Shown here piece after piece: positions 1 to 12,100 of a stretch of DNA of 64,000 bases. The number at the start of each line of letters is the position of its first letter. Position 1 is the first letter of the stretch. A program made the position numbers and the translations under genes. Below the pieces are notes generated by a model. It was not told where the DNA came from and made no database searches. It saw only the letters and a program-made list of their open reading frames with translations. The stretch is from Tetranychus cinnabarinus (lineage: Eukaryota; Arthropoda; Arachnida; Trombidiformes; Tetranychidae), in the NCBI GenBank assembly GCA_022266195.1, contig WHVY01000001.1, positions 15,810,001-15,874,000 on the forward strand, read 5' to 3'.

Positions 1-1135
1 CGTCATGTCAAGGATAATTTAAATGAATACTACTTAAGGTAAGTACATTAAATAAAATTAAATTTGATAGTTAACTAATTTAAAACAAAAGGATTATTTA
101 GAGTCAAAGAAAACTAAAAACAGTCTTGACTCATTAGTATAGAGCAACATGTCTTACAAGTGTAACCTTATTAAGGTTCAATATTTTTAAATTTTAATTA
201 AATCAAGCCTAATATTGATGAATGAGAAATGCAACCTATGCCTAAAGTCATCGCCATAGCATACAATTTTCACCAAAATCATATTGTGTCACTAAATTGT
301 TTATTGTAATCATATTGTGCTTATTTTTATCCTTTATACACTATACTTGACCAGAAATCGAGGAATTCAAACAAGTGTCTCTCAAAAAAAAACCAACTTA
401 ACGACTCAAGTTCCGAAAGAGTGAACATACAAGGTTGTCGACATCAGAAAATCAAAAAGAGGATAGAAAACCGAGAAGTCGACATTTCAATACTTACCCA
501 GTCCGCCTAGTACCTAAAATCGCAGCTTAATACTCATTATGTTTAATTAGTTTGAGTGAGCTTCAGCCTAACTAGAGAAGTGTCGAGATGAAGTGGGTTT
601 TTACACCCTTACCTTTAGGGATATCGAAATACTGTACTTGTCTTCGGTTTTGATTTTTTCCCTTAATTACGGCCAAATATTCTCTATCTGATGGCACACC
701 GCACTTTCATTTATTTTCAATCTACTTTTGCAGTTGTTAAACCCATGAATACCATGACAAAATCATGAATTTTCATTTGATTCAAATTGCTTTTTACGGA
801 GGCTTATTCCTCGCGACATCTTCCTTTCTCGGCATAATGATTAGATTACAAAAAAATCCTAGTTTCTTGAAAAATTACAGTGGGACACCAAAATTGAACC
901 AGCTGACTTAAATGAAGTAAGAATTCAATTTAACACAAGACAAAAAGAGGCACAATGAAAGAGTAAAGGAGTCTTCTTTAATCTTTGGGCACAATCAATA
1001 ACGGCCTCAAATGGTTCTTTCAGAGATAAATGTCCATTACCGATGCCTCAGAAAGGGCATATCATGTATCATATTGTGATGTTGAAAAATAAGGACTTGA
1101 ACACTTCGGACCAGCATTATTAAAAACAAAATACC
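1..1135 (+). pseudogene. Truncated, degraded duplicate of the TIS11 (CCCH zinc finger) locus
   Basis: The segment is collinear, with many deletions, with 18067-20000. Both start with the same bases (1-20 and 18067-18086). Further matching blocks are 121-155 with 18202-18235, 270-395 with 18890-19005, and 430-500 with 19255-19315. Positions 1009-1080 match TIS11 codons 129-151; the copy reads about 18 of 23 residues identically, including the string KGHIMYH. Both CCCH fingers are then essentially gone, with only a weak match near 1090-1120. Upstream non-coding sequence is included, so this is DNA-level duplication rather than retroposition. The copy may continue left of the window. No usable reading frame survives. 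Confidence 0.8.
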
Positions 1136-2353
1136 AAAGTTAACCTCAAATAAAAATGTTACTGATTAAAGTTTGAACAGTTTTCAAATTTTAAGATTGA
1201 CGCTGAAAATTTGTATCTAGAAGCGATCTGGAGGTTTGCTAAATTGATCAATGCAAATACATTGGATCTGATGATATTAAAAGGGTTATTTTTAGTTGAG
1301 ATTCACTTGTCAATGCATAATTAAGTTAATCCGATCAACCAAACCAACTTTTACTAATGATACTTTTGATGGGCCATTAAGCAAGCCAGTTCAATAACCA
1401 GAAATGCTGCAATTTCAAATGAGATAAGTGATGGTTAGATGAAAGTCAACTATTTATAATAATTAGGTTATCATAGTTTAAAATAAATAGAAGCCAAAAG
1501 TACAAGTACATGAGAACTGGTCATTACACTGTCCATTATAAATCAGTGATCAGAGTCATGATAGGTAGCAGAGTCCAAATTATCATCTTTCGATGAAATC
1601 TTTTCTGTCTTATCAGAATCTGTAAAAGACACTGTCTCGAAACTGTCAGGCCTAGAAACTGAAAAAGTCCTTGATCAACAGCGTTCGGTGCCTACTAGAC
1701 TGGTCATAAATGGCCCACTCAATCAACTCGAGTCCTGAATTGAGATCCGGTTCCAAGGGTTGAAAGTAAATATGTGAATGCCGATCATGAGGCCAATCAC
1801 TCGAGAAGAGATCACTAACTGTTTATCATTGTAATCGGGAAGCATTACAATCTTTTTGATTTAACAGGTAATTTATTTCTTCTTTCATAATTAGAATGTT
1901 AAATTAAATTTTACAATACGTCTTGTCCCGAGTTTTTTATACAAAATCAAGCATAAAAAATTAATTGGAAATAGATATTTTCAGCCTAAAATGATAGACT
2001 GTATTGCGTTAATGCGGGTATTTTATATCAATTACAAAAATAGAAGGAATAAGATTTGTTATATATATTAATTTCAATATAAAATTGCGTTAATTTATAA
2101 CTTATGTTTTGCCGACGTTAATCAAACCATTTATAAAACATATTTTAAACATGTTTTGATAAATTAGCACTGAACCTGCAGTTGATTTGGTTTCACACTT
2201 TGTGCTTGACAAATATTGCAATTGTATATCATGAAGATAGGTTAAATGTACAATTTAGTAATTCATTCAACTCGATCAACATTATTGACATCATTCGTAA
2301 ATTATTTGGCCAAAAACAAGTCCATATTCCGTATTCACTTGTATCTACTTTCA
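1136..2353. other. Intergenic, no gene seen
   Basis: AT-rich sequence between the TIS11 relic and the 3' end of the SEA-domain gene. The only open frame here (2182-2385) has no codon or motif support. The 3' UTR of the minus-strand gene probably lies in its right part. Confidence 0.6.
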
Positions 2354-3356
2354 CTATAAAGCTGATATTGGTATTCGACGTCTAATATGTTCACCTGGAC
2401 TAACAGCAATCACCAGCGGCATTTTATTTTGTTCAGGTTTGTTTGAAAATCGATTTTTTACTCGAGAGGAAAAATCCAATGATGATGATGACGATGATGA
2501 TGGGATTTGAGGTGGCTTTAAATGAGCAAATTGTGATATGGACGGCGACTGAGAGGCAAAATTTGATGATGAAGATGGCGATGATAATGAAGGCATTAAA
2601 TGAATTGCCTGAGATTTTGGTTGATTGGATGATTTAAATGGAGACAAAGGCCTCCATTGGCCAAAGTCAAGAGAGGTAACCTTTATTGATGTCCCTGGAG
2701 GTGGTTTATGATTAGAAGGAATGGGTGAAATGGTTCCCACAGAGACGGTCGTTGATGGTGCAACAGTTGACCTTAAGCCTGCTAGTAGCATTGGAAAATC
2801 GATTCGTGTTCGAGTTGTTTTACGTGTAAATGAACTTGGATCTCGACTTGTTAGCTTGGTTACCTCGGTAGAAACAGCGGGTGGCTCTGGAGTTGTAGTT
2901 GTCGTTGTAGAGGTTGTTGTTGTGGTCGTTGTAGTCGATGTTGAAGTTGTTGAGGTTGGAGTAGTGCTTGTTGAGGGTGTCATTCTTACTCTCCTCGTGG
3001 TTGATACAAAAGGTGCCTTTGTGGTGGTAGTGGTTGCAGTAGTTGGTGCTCTTGGTAATACAACCCTTACTAATCCTGATGTTATTATGGGCAATCCAGT
3101 AGTTGTAGTAGTTGGTGTTGTACTAGCTGTTACAGGTCTCACAGTTGTTAAAGATGGTTTTGAAGGGCGAAGTCGTTCAGCAAATCGATTGATTAATGAT
3201 GGTGAGTTACTAGAATGATAATTTGAATGACGCCGATTATCGTTTGTTGGATAAAGAAACGTTTTACGTTCATCCGTAAGAATATTGTTGTTACTGTCAA
3301 AAGTTGATGGTTTTGATTGATATTTATTTGGCTTTGAAGAGGGTAAAGGTGTTGTA

Positions 3357-3388
<32 letters not shown>

Positions 3389-6300
3389 TGTGGTAGTTGA
3401 AATGGCTAGTGAGGTTGATGATGTTCCTACGGTTGGGCCTCTTGTTGGGGTCAAGGTGGGTCTTCGGGTTGACTTTAAAGGTTTAAGGTGGATAGCTGTT
3501 AATACAGAATCAATGGGTGTATCTTCACTGTTTTTCTCATAAAATATATTTCCTCGAATCTGTAATGGCATTGATTGATCTTTCAAGTTCAACATTGGAT
3601 CCGTGTGATAAGATGTAACAATTAGTGAATCAAAATCAATTTCTGGTCTACCTGGACCAACCATCCTCAACTGAATCAATCCTTCTTTCAATTCCTGTTG
3701 AACCAAACTTGGAATCAGTTGATCATTGCGTGATGATCCTGGTGACCTTTCCTCTGTTTCTTGAGTCAATTTTGATTCGATAGATTTCCTTGAATATGCT
3801 AATGAATTTCGAGCTTGAATAATCTTTTTCCGATCAAGGTAGACACGAAAATGGACAATCAATGAGCCCTTTCTAAAAGCGTAAACTTCACTCTTAATTA
3901 TTGAATTATCAATCGATGTCCATTGGAGAGCAGAATGAATCTGGAAAATAAAAAAAACAATAAATTAGAGTTGATGTCAAATTGTTAAATTGAATGTTGA
4001 ATGATATTTAGATGAACCAAGAGAAATGCAAATTTCAATGGTATAATAATTAATGGATTACAATTGAGTTTATTACTTTACAGGCTTGACTTTAAATTAA
4101 TTTAAGAGTTATAGCTACAATAAGATGGTGATTTCTGGCCTCTTCAATCACCATTAAATTCATGATAGCCAAGATAATAGTTGAAAACAGTTGATAATGG
4201 CAATTTGTGAGAAGAAAAAATAAGGTTGATTCATTGAACAAGAAATTGGTCATTAAAAAGGCATTTAATGATGATATTTAGTTGAGATGAAATTTAAAAA
4301 AACAAATGAAGATTCAGTTGATCTTGTAATACAAATGCCTTTATAAATTTCTCCAACCTGGTTTATGTTGAGAAGTGATCTTATCTGATTGGGAGGATGA
4401 ATAAGATGAACCCGATACAGATGAAGATGTAAATGTATCTGATGGCGAGGATGATGGAAAAGGAGAAGAGAGAGAGAGAGAGAGAAAAGGCTAAATGAAA
4501 TGAATCAGAATTAATGTTGATATTCCCAGAAGTTTAGTTAATTGGATTCGGATGGGAATCATCTAAAAACAATGCTGTTCCAGTTACCACACCCGAAAAA
4601 GGTTGATGAAGAAGAGGAAAGATGAAGATGATTTAAGTGAGAGAAGGTGGATTAAATGCTCAAGGGAAAGGCAAATACTTAATTCATCTTAATTCATCAA
4701 TTAGAGGTTTCATTTTTTTCATCATTTTATTCTTGTCTTGGTCATTATTAGGATTAAATTTACGCCCTTAAACTGGCCTGCGGCAGCGGATGGGTGATTT
4801 GCAGTCAAAGGCATTTACAGGTAACAGACACAAATTGTAGGAGTAAAGAGAAGTGAGTCTAATAATAAAAATACCGTTAAGCTTGCAATAAAAATGTAAT
4901 CAAGAATGAATGATTATTGGTGAAAAAAAAGATTGTTTTTCTTGTTCAATTGGAACGATGATTTTCAAGATCAGCAAATTTTTGCTTTGATTTACCTTCT
5001 TTTTTTCACTTCTTTCCAAGCTTCTAATGACATTCATTTTTACAGGTTAAAAAATGTTCACTGTTTGCTCTAGTTTGGTTGACTATTAATGAACACTTGA
5101 ACAGATTAACATTATTCTTGTTCATATTGATCATTAAAAGGCAGATGAACATTTGGTGAGTTTGCTGTTTAGACTAAAAATTATCATTCAAAGTTTTACC
5201 GTTGAAAAGCAATTGACATCAATTGTTGATGTTTAAGATTACATTTTTTGTTGTTCAAAGACGATTGTTGTTGTTTCATGTCAATGATAAGTGTATTAAT
5301 GGTGATGAAGTTGAATTATACAATAATGGTGATGGAGTTATCGTATTCAGTCTCTTTTTGCTAACTGAATTGGGTAGCAATTCAATTCCTCTCATAATGG
5401 CAATATTCATTTCATAACAATACAATTGTGTGGTTTAAAAGATGAAGACAAATGGATGATCAACAAGATGGGATTGTATTAATTGAATGGGATAACAAGT
5501 AGGAAAACAATGATTTTGTTAACATTTGTAGTAAACTTGATGGAAACTGAAACATTTTCAGAATCAATTTTGCAACATTTGTAAGTAAAAAGAGGCAAAA
5601 ATAAAGTCAGCGGGAAAGTAAAAGCAAGATGTTGATCAGAATGATCTGAGAAAGAGATGAAGAAAGGTAAACTTGATAAAAGGCTACAAAAAGTGCCATT
5701 GTAGAGGTTTGCGGCTCAATAAACGCAATAACCCGTTTTTACACTCTTGTATTTCTCAGTCGTTAATCATGCTATTTAAACCGTCTTCTGGTTACAATAA
5801 AATCAAATGAAACAAAAGCTTAACAAGACTTCAACTATTATCTTCATTGTTTCATAAAACAAAAACCAATGAATAGAGTTTCAAGCAAAAAAAATCTCAC
5901 TGATTGAAATCAAATCTTGAATCATTTTTCAGACAAATTAATAGTTATCCAATTAAACAAGTAACTCAACCTTTTTTCATTCAATAGCAATTGAAATAGT
6001 CAGACAAAACAATTTAAAATTTGTAATGGCTACTTAACTTACAAGAGTTAAATATCAAATGTTGAAAAATGAAAAACTATAAAAGGCCATTTTTATGGTT
6101 ATGAAAACACTTCGCTAGGCATTTCGTTTTGGTCACTTTGAGCGTTGATTTATGCTGCTCAAGTTTAGTGAAAAATTGAGTCTGACCAAAGTAGACTTAA
6201 ATCAAGAGTTAATGAAACGAATCACTTGAAAGCATTGACAATTAACGTTGGATTGAAAACTAAAAGTTAACCAAAAATTTCACTAAAATGTAATTTTTAG

Positions 6301-9146
6301 CAGAAAAGCTTTCGATGTTTAATCAAATATAAAATCAAGGAAGGGCTCAATCGATTAAATATCAGGCGATAATAATAGTCGCATAATTTTTGTGAAATGA
6401 CAATAATTCAAAAAGCTAACCTCATTTGATCAAAAAATCATTAATACAGTAAATGATTCAACGATTATCCTGATTTTAAGCTTAATCAAAATTATTGAAT
6501 TTCTTTTTGTCGATTTTTGAATTTTATCATGAAAACTATTTTCATAAATCACCTGAGTTGCCATCAATTGATAATTGTGTCTAATCAACTTTTAAAATTG
6601 AAAGTGAAAAATGAATTAAGATTGAGACTATTGAAGTTACTGGTGCTTAAAATAGGTGAAAGACCAACAGTTAAATTGTTTTTTTAACCCAAATTGACCT
6701 TTTTATACTTACAATGGCATTATACTTTTCGGCCTTTTCGAGGAATGCTGTAGACGAAGTATTGTACAGTGAAGGGACAAAATCGTCGCCAGATATAACA
6801 CGGAATCGTCCACTGACTGGTAAAATGGTGGCTTTACTTAGATTTGTTATGATACCTTTAATAGTGGAAATAAAATTAGATGCAAAAAAGGACGCAATTA
6901 ATTTACTGTGATACTGAAAGATGATTGAAGAGAGCAATGATGAAGAATACGGTTAAAGTTAATTAGATGATGTTCAAAGAAACAGTTACAATTAAAGATG
7001 AGAGTAACAAGAGTTGGTCAATTGTGTGTGTGTGTGTTTTGACGATGACCCGATTTAAGACTCGCAACACTTGTATCACAACATCCGGCAGCAGGACATC
7101 AAGTCCATCATATTCATTATCATCATTATTATTAGCAACTCTTGACTTGAGCCAGTTTGAGTCGAGCCAGTTATTACTTTGAAAGTGACCAACTTGAATG
7201 TAACAACTAATATGGTTATGGACATTAATTATATACACAAACGTTTGAGATTGAGAGAAGAGAAGAAGAAGAAATTAAGATTTTAAAAAATGAATCAAGA
7301 TTAAGATGAAGATGAAGATTAACTTGTAAAAAAAGGGTTTTCGTGTGAATTAAACTTGTTGTGTTAACTCGACATTCAAATGTTAAATTGTGATAATCAT
7401 TTATGCATAACTTAAGGGCATTTTCATCATTATTATCATTATTTATACTCAGTTCATTTCAGTTCATCTATTGTCAATTTTTAACCAATTGTGAATTGGT
7501 TAAACTAATTTTCATTTAACATTGAAAAGCAAATGTTGATCAAATCACATCAATTTTCACTATTGAAAGAGATTGGGTTTTCTGGAGATTCACTGGATTA
7601 ACGATATCCATGACTTTGGGTTAATCACGCAAATTGAAAAGTAATCAAGTTAAACAGTTTAAGTAATCATGATTTTTCATTTGTTACATCAAAAGTAAAA
7701 GGTTTGCTTTGGGCAAGCAAATGGTAATAATTGATGATAATTTTGTATTTATATTGATCAATTGTAATAATTTTTATATGAAAAAAGTGAGTTTTTATAA
7801 GCTCAAGATCATGATTTTTCATGACTTTTTACGGATTCTAAGCAATCAATTAACTCGAATCAATGGATTGTAATATTGTTCAACTGGAATGTCTTTTCAA
7901 GATGCTTTTTTCATGTTTCAAATTGAGACAATTTGATACATGAATATCGATAGATTATGAGATTTGGTTTAAGAATTTAAATGTTAGTTGAAATTTGAAA
8001 TCAAACATAATTAGTATTACTTGGATTGACATCTTAACCAGGAACTGGAAAGGTTAATCGTATTCAAATAATCACAATTGAAAAAAGATTGTAACAGAGT
8101 TTTCAACAAAGATTGGTGTTAAAAGAATAAGAAACAATGAAGATTATTCTGAGTGAAAAAAATTCAATTCTAATGCAAATCGGATGGTTAACAGTTTTGA
8201 CAATTCAATTGAAATGAAGATAATTTGTCTGTGACTTGTAACTATTATTAATATTTAGATATGAAAAGTTGCAAGTTGAAAAGATTAGCTAATGGTTTCA
8301 AGAGAAAGGTTGAGGAAATAAATCATTTCAGGTAAATTGAATCAATGCAACTGAGGATGCAAATTTCAATTTCAATTGTGTAAATTGTTGCAATGGAAAT
8401 TGAGATGAGTAAATTTATGGAAAGAAAATTTATCCTTATTCTTGAATAGTAAAAATGAGAATCACAATCTTGAATAAAGACACAAAATAAACTCAATTTA
8501 CTCGTGTCATTATTATTGTGATTTACATTTAAATGTCGTGAATCATGATTCTGAGTGGAGGATGATTATGTGATTGAACATATGATGGAAAATAAGACAT
8601 TTACATGTCTTTATTCAAATGGGTCACCATGATTTTGTAAATTGTCAAGCCTTGAACACACAATTGACTGGTTAAATATTGGCAAGTTACAAAGCAAATT
8701 TGGTTCGCTGTTTAACCTGCATTAAGATGATCATTGTAATTGTTTTCCTTCAACTTTATATTCTTGTATCATGTATCTCGGCCAATGGTGGCTTTAATCA
8801 ACTGCAAACCCATTTACATACCCAAGTAGACAGCAACTCCGATAACGGTTAATAGAGCAGCCAGGATAAGTATGGCTGTTAATAGGATGGCACAACAAGC
8901 CGGTGAACAACAACGTCTTGGAAATGAAGATGAATCCCATGAAAGAGTTGATGATGCTTGGCATGAATTAATCATTGGCGGAATATGATTATAAGTAATT
9001 ATGGAGGCTGGATGACTGTGTAAAGATGGTGCTGGTCCATATTCATCATTTCCCGTTGAATCCCATACAATGTAAGGTAAATCTTCAGGTGAAGCAAATC
9101 GACGGCCACATGAGCCACCATTGCTTCGAATCATTTTACAGCTCAT
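2354..9146 (-). CDS. Type II membrane protein with SEA domain and Thr/Ser-rich mucin-like region
   Basis: Three exons: 9146-8822, 6816-6713 and 3940-2354, with phases 1, 0 and end, giving 671 aa. Exon 1 encodes a cytoplasmic N-terminus with a Cys-rich juxtamembrane patch (residues 79-85) and one membrane helix (about 85-108), then no signal peptide, hence type II topology. A SEA domain (about 110-230) is split across exons 1-3. It contains FRKGSLIVHF, which fits the G-S-x-x-V autoproteolysis site (G168/S169). From about residue 270 the chain is low-complexity Thr/Ser (runs such as TTTSTTTSTTT), typical of O-glycosylated stalks, ending in a basic tail. No protease domain follows, unlike corin or TMPRSS proteins. 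The start is the first ATG of the long exon-1 frame. Introns are 2.0 and 2.8 kb. The exon joins are inferred from matching phase and SEA continuity. A cell-surface or extracellular-matrix role is likely; the partner is unknown. Confidence 0.75.
4467..4484. repeat. (AG)9 microsatellite
   Basis: Nine perfect AG units inside intron 2 of the SEA-domain gene. Confidence 0.9.
7023..7038. repeat. Short (TG)n microsatellite
   Basis: About seven to eight TG units inside intron 1 of the SEA-domain gene. Confidence 0.85.
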
Positions 9147-12100
9147 TTCAATTCCATTGATTTAAACATCATCCATAGCCACCGTTCATTTGTAAGCCAA
9201 GAGATACCAAAAATTGAACCGAAATAACAATCAAAACAAAAATCACCAGAACCAATGCAAAAAAAGAGGGAAAATAAAAGTAAACCAAAAAATTCAAAAC
9301 AATCAGATGAATTATCCACAGGTAAAACAATTTAAATGTAAATCAAGATAACACAAGTAAACAATCAATAGCAGGCAAAAAATTAATAAACTACAAACAA
9401 TTAATCCAACAACCGACACTTAAGAAGCTAAATCTTCAACAAGATTACCAAGTAAGAGTTCAAACGAGAGCTAACTGTTCGTACCAAAACTCACTCTCAA
9501 ACCAAACCGCAAGATGGCGTCGCATCGTCAATAAGCGCCATCTGCTGTCGAAAAGAGAAAAGGTAAAACTTCCAATTCTGATTCAGAGATCAGTTCAAAT
9601 GAAATAGCAACTAAAGCCTTTTGTTATTGATAAATCATAACAGTTTATTATTAATAGAATCAATGATTTCACTGAGAAAATCAAACAACAACAATAAGTG
9701 AGTTGAACTTTGAAAAGACGTGAAAAGCGGGAAAAAGTAGTTTCTTTGAAAATCTCACAATTTAAATGTTAACATTTTTGTTGAAGTTAATTTTGAGGAA
9801 AAATTTGAAACAAATTTAAATTCTTTTTTTGGGCTTGACTAATTCAATACAAGGTAAGAATAAGGTAAGATGATTATCATTATGAAACCAGGTATTTACT
9901 AATAAAAGAGTCAAAGGATTGGTCAAACAGTTGATGACCTGGTTTGTTGGTTTTTTTTCACGCAATCCCAATGAACAATAAACAACAAGCAACATCATGT
10001 TATCATCATTTTTCCTTTGCTTCATCATGTTTACCTTCTTGAATTTCATCTGTAAACTTCAAGTCATCTAAATGGTTTATCAAATGATTATCATTATCAA
10101 AAAAAGGCTCACATGAAAAGACAAGGTTGAACAGAATCTCAAAATTAAATGTCATCATGTAAACACTTGCAACTTTATTTTGTTCAAAAGCAACTTGAAA
10201 TGTGAGAAATTGTCACAATTGGAATTGTTAATGTTGAGAAACAGTCAAAATTAGATTAACTTTTACTTTTTCCCATTTTTAGACCAAAACCCGACGACAG
10301 TTGAATGTTACTGTGTCAACGAGTCTCTTCAACCCACCAAACGAAAACCTTACCTTAATTAACAATCAATTGTTTCTTCAACTTGAACCATAATCGTTTC
10401 AACTTGATTAACCCAAAATTCAATGTTACCCAGCGGGTTATTTTGCATCATTACAACCAGTAATGGCAAGATCATGGTCGACCAAATTTAAAACAATCAA
10501 AGGCTCAAAAGCATTTCTTAAGCCAATTTTACGAACTTTGGAACTCGGTAAAATTCAGAAAATTTTTCGATCGATTCATTCCGATCGTCAACACTAATTT
10601 CAACCATAAATCGACTAAACTTCAAATAGTTGATCAATCATAATGAACACTTTTTCAATGATTCAACAGTTCTCTTGATTTCGGCAATTGGCTAATGTTG
10701 TTCAATCGTTAATGTTCACAAATAATTCCTATCGATAAGCTTCAGCTCTGCAAATATTGCAATCACTCGAATTGAGGTTCAACCTAAAATCGAAGTGATC
10801 TGTCGCACAGAAACAGAAATTTTATTTCCCAAAATAAATGCCTTTTCTGATTGACCATCAAGAGCTAAATCAATATTATGAAAAGTTCTGTAATCATAAC
10901 TGTGATAACTGTTCTAAAGGCGATTTTAGTTTGAATTAGAACGTGATTTTATCGATAAAAGTCGATCAGGGAAATTTTTTGATGGCACAAATGGACTACA
11001 TTTTCCTGACTTTATAAACCCACCAAGTCTCAACTCGAAAGGCAAAGGTTATACTTGAACCTTTTACAGGTGGTAAGGTTGTCACCTTAGATGGCTTTAA
11101 ATAATTGAGATTGTTTCAGAGTTGGATAAAATGTTCATCTTGAGTTGATCTTGATTGTGTTCCTACTGACATAATCATGAGGAATGATGAGAAAAGATTA
11201 ATTTGTTTCACCTTTTTTTTGATGAGTTTTCATTGAATGTTGAACCTTTTCTCATTCCTGTGTTTCTTCAATTGAATTATCATTATCATCAACATTGGTT
11301 ACTTTGTTTCCTTATTTATTAACACAAACCATTAATAACCAATTATATTGTCAATCAAGTTAACTTTGTTTTCTTTTGTAGACTTCTCATTACATTTCAA
11401 TGATAACTCTCATCAGAATCATGATGAACACGATGATAATAAAGATGAAAAGGGCAAAAATATTGTTCACTTGATTGAACCTTCAATTGTTCAAATGTAA
11501 CTCACCATAACCACAATAATAGATAGCAATCTTCATCTTTCACTCAAAGCCAATAATCATTTTGTTTCCCCTCATTTTCCAGATTAAATTGTTAACAATT
11601 TACAGAATTATTATTAATTTTCAATCAATTTCAACGGTCCAAGATAAATGGTTCAATTTGATGGCAAACACAAATCAATGAAACACAGCAAAAAAAACCC
11701 AAAAAACTGTTTCTCTCAAGCCTGAAAAAAAACATTGAACAATTAAAAAGATTCAAATTGTCGACAGCAATCTAAAATTGTTAATGAACTGATATTTAAA
11801 AAGGTTAATTCTGTTGGCCAATCAAAGCAAAATAATAAGCAAAATTTAGCACATTGACCCATCCTTGACTGTTAATTAGTATTATGATAATTAACATGAT
11901 GATTATGATGAAAAGCAAGATAAATATGAAAAGTCTCAATGAAAAGCGAGAACAAAAAAAGTGATCCTTTTTTTTCTTGAAAAGTATTCCGTTGTTTCAC
12001 ATGAATAAAGTTATTTTTAATGTTCACACCATTTAATTGTCATGTAAGACAATTAACCAACATGTTGATTTATCATGTGATGATGGATTTGATGAAGAAA

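Noticed and set aside
2721..3218. 165-codon open frame on the plus strand rich in Val
   Set aside because: Antisense shadow of the Thr-rich region of the SEA-domain gene; Thr codons read as Val/Cys-type runs on the other strand.
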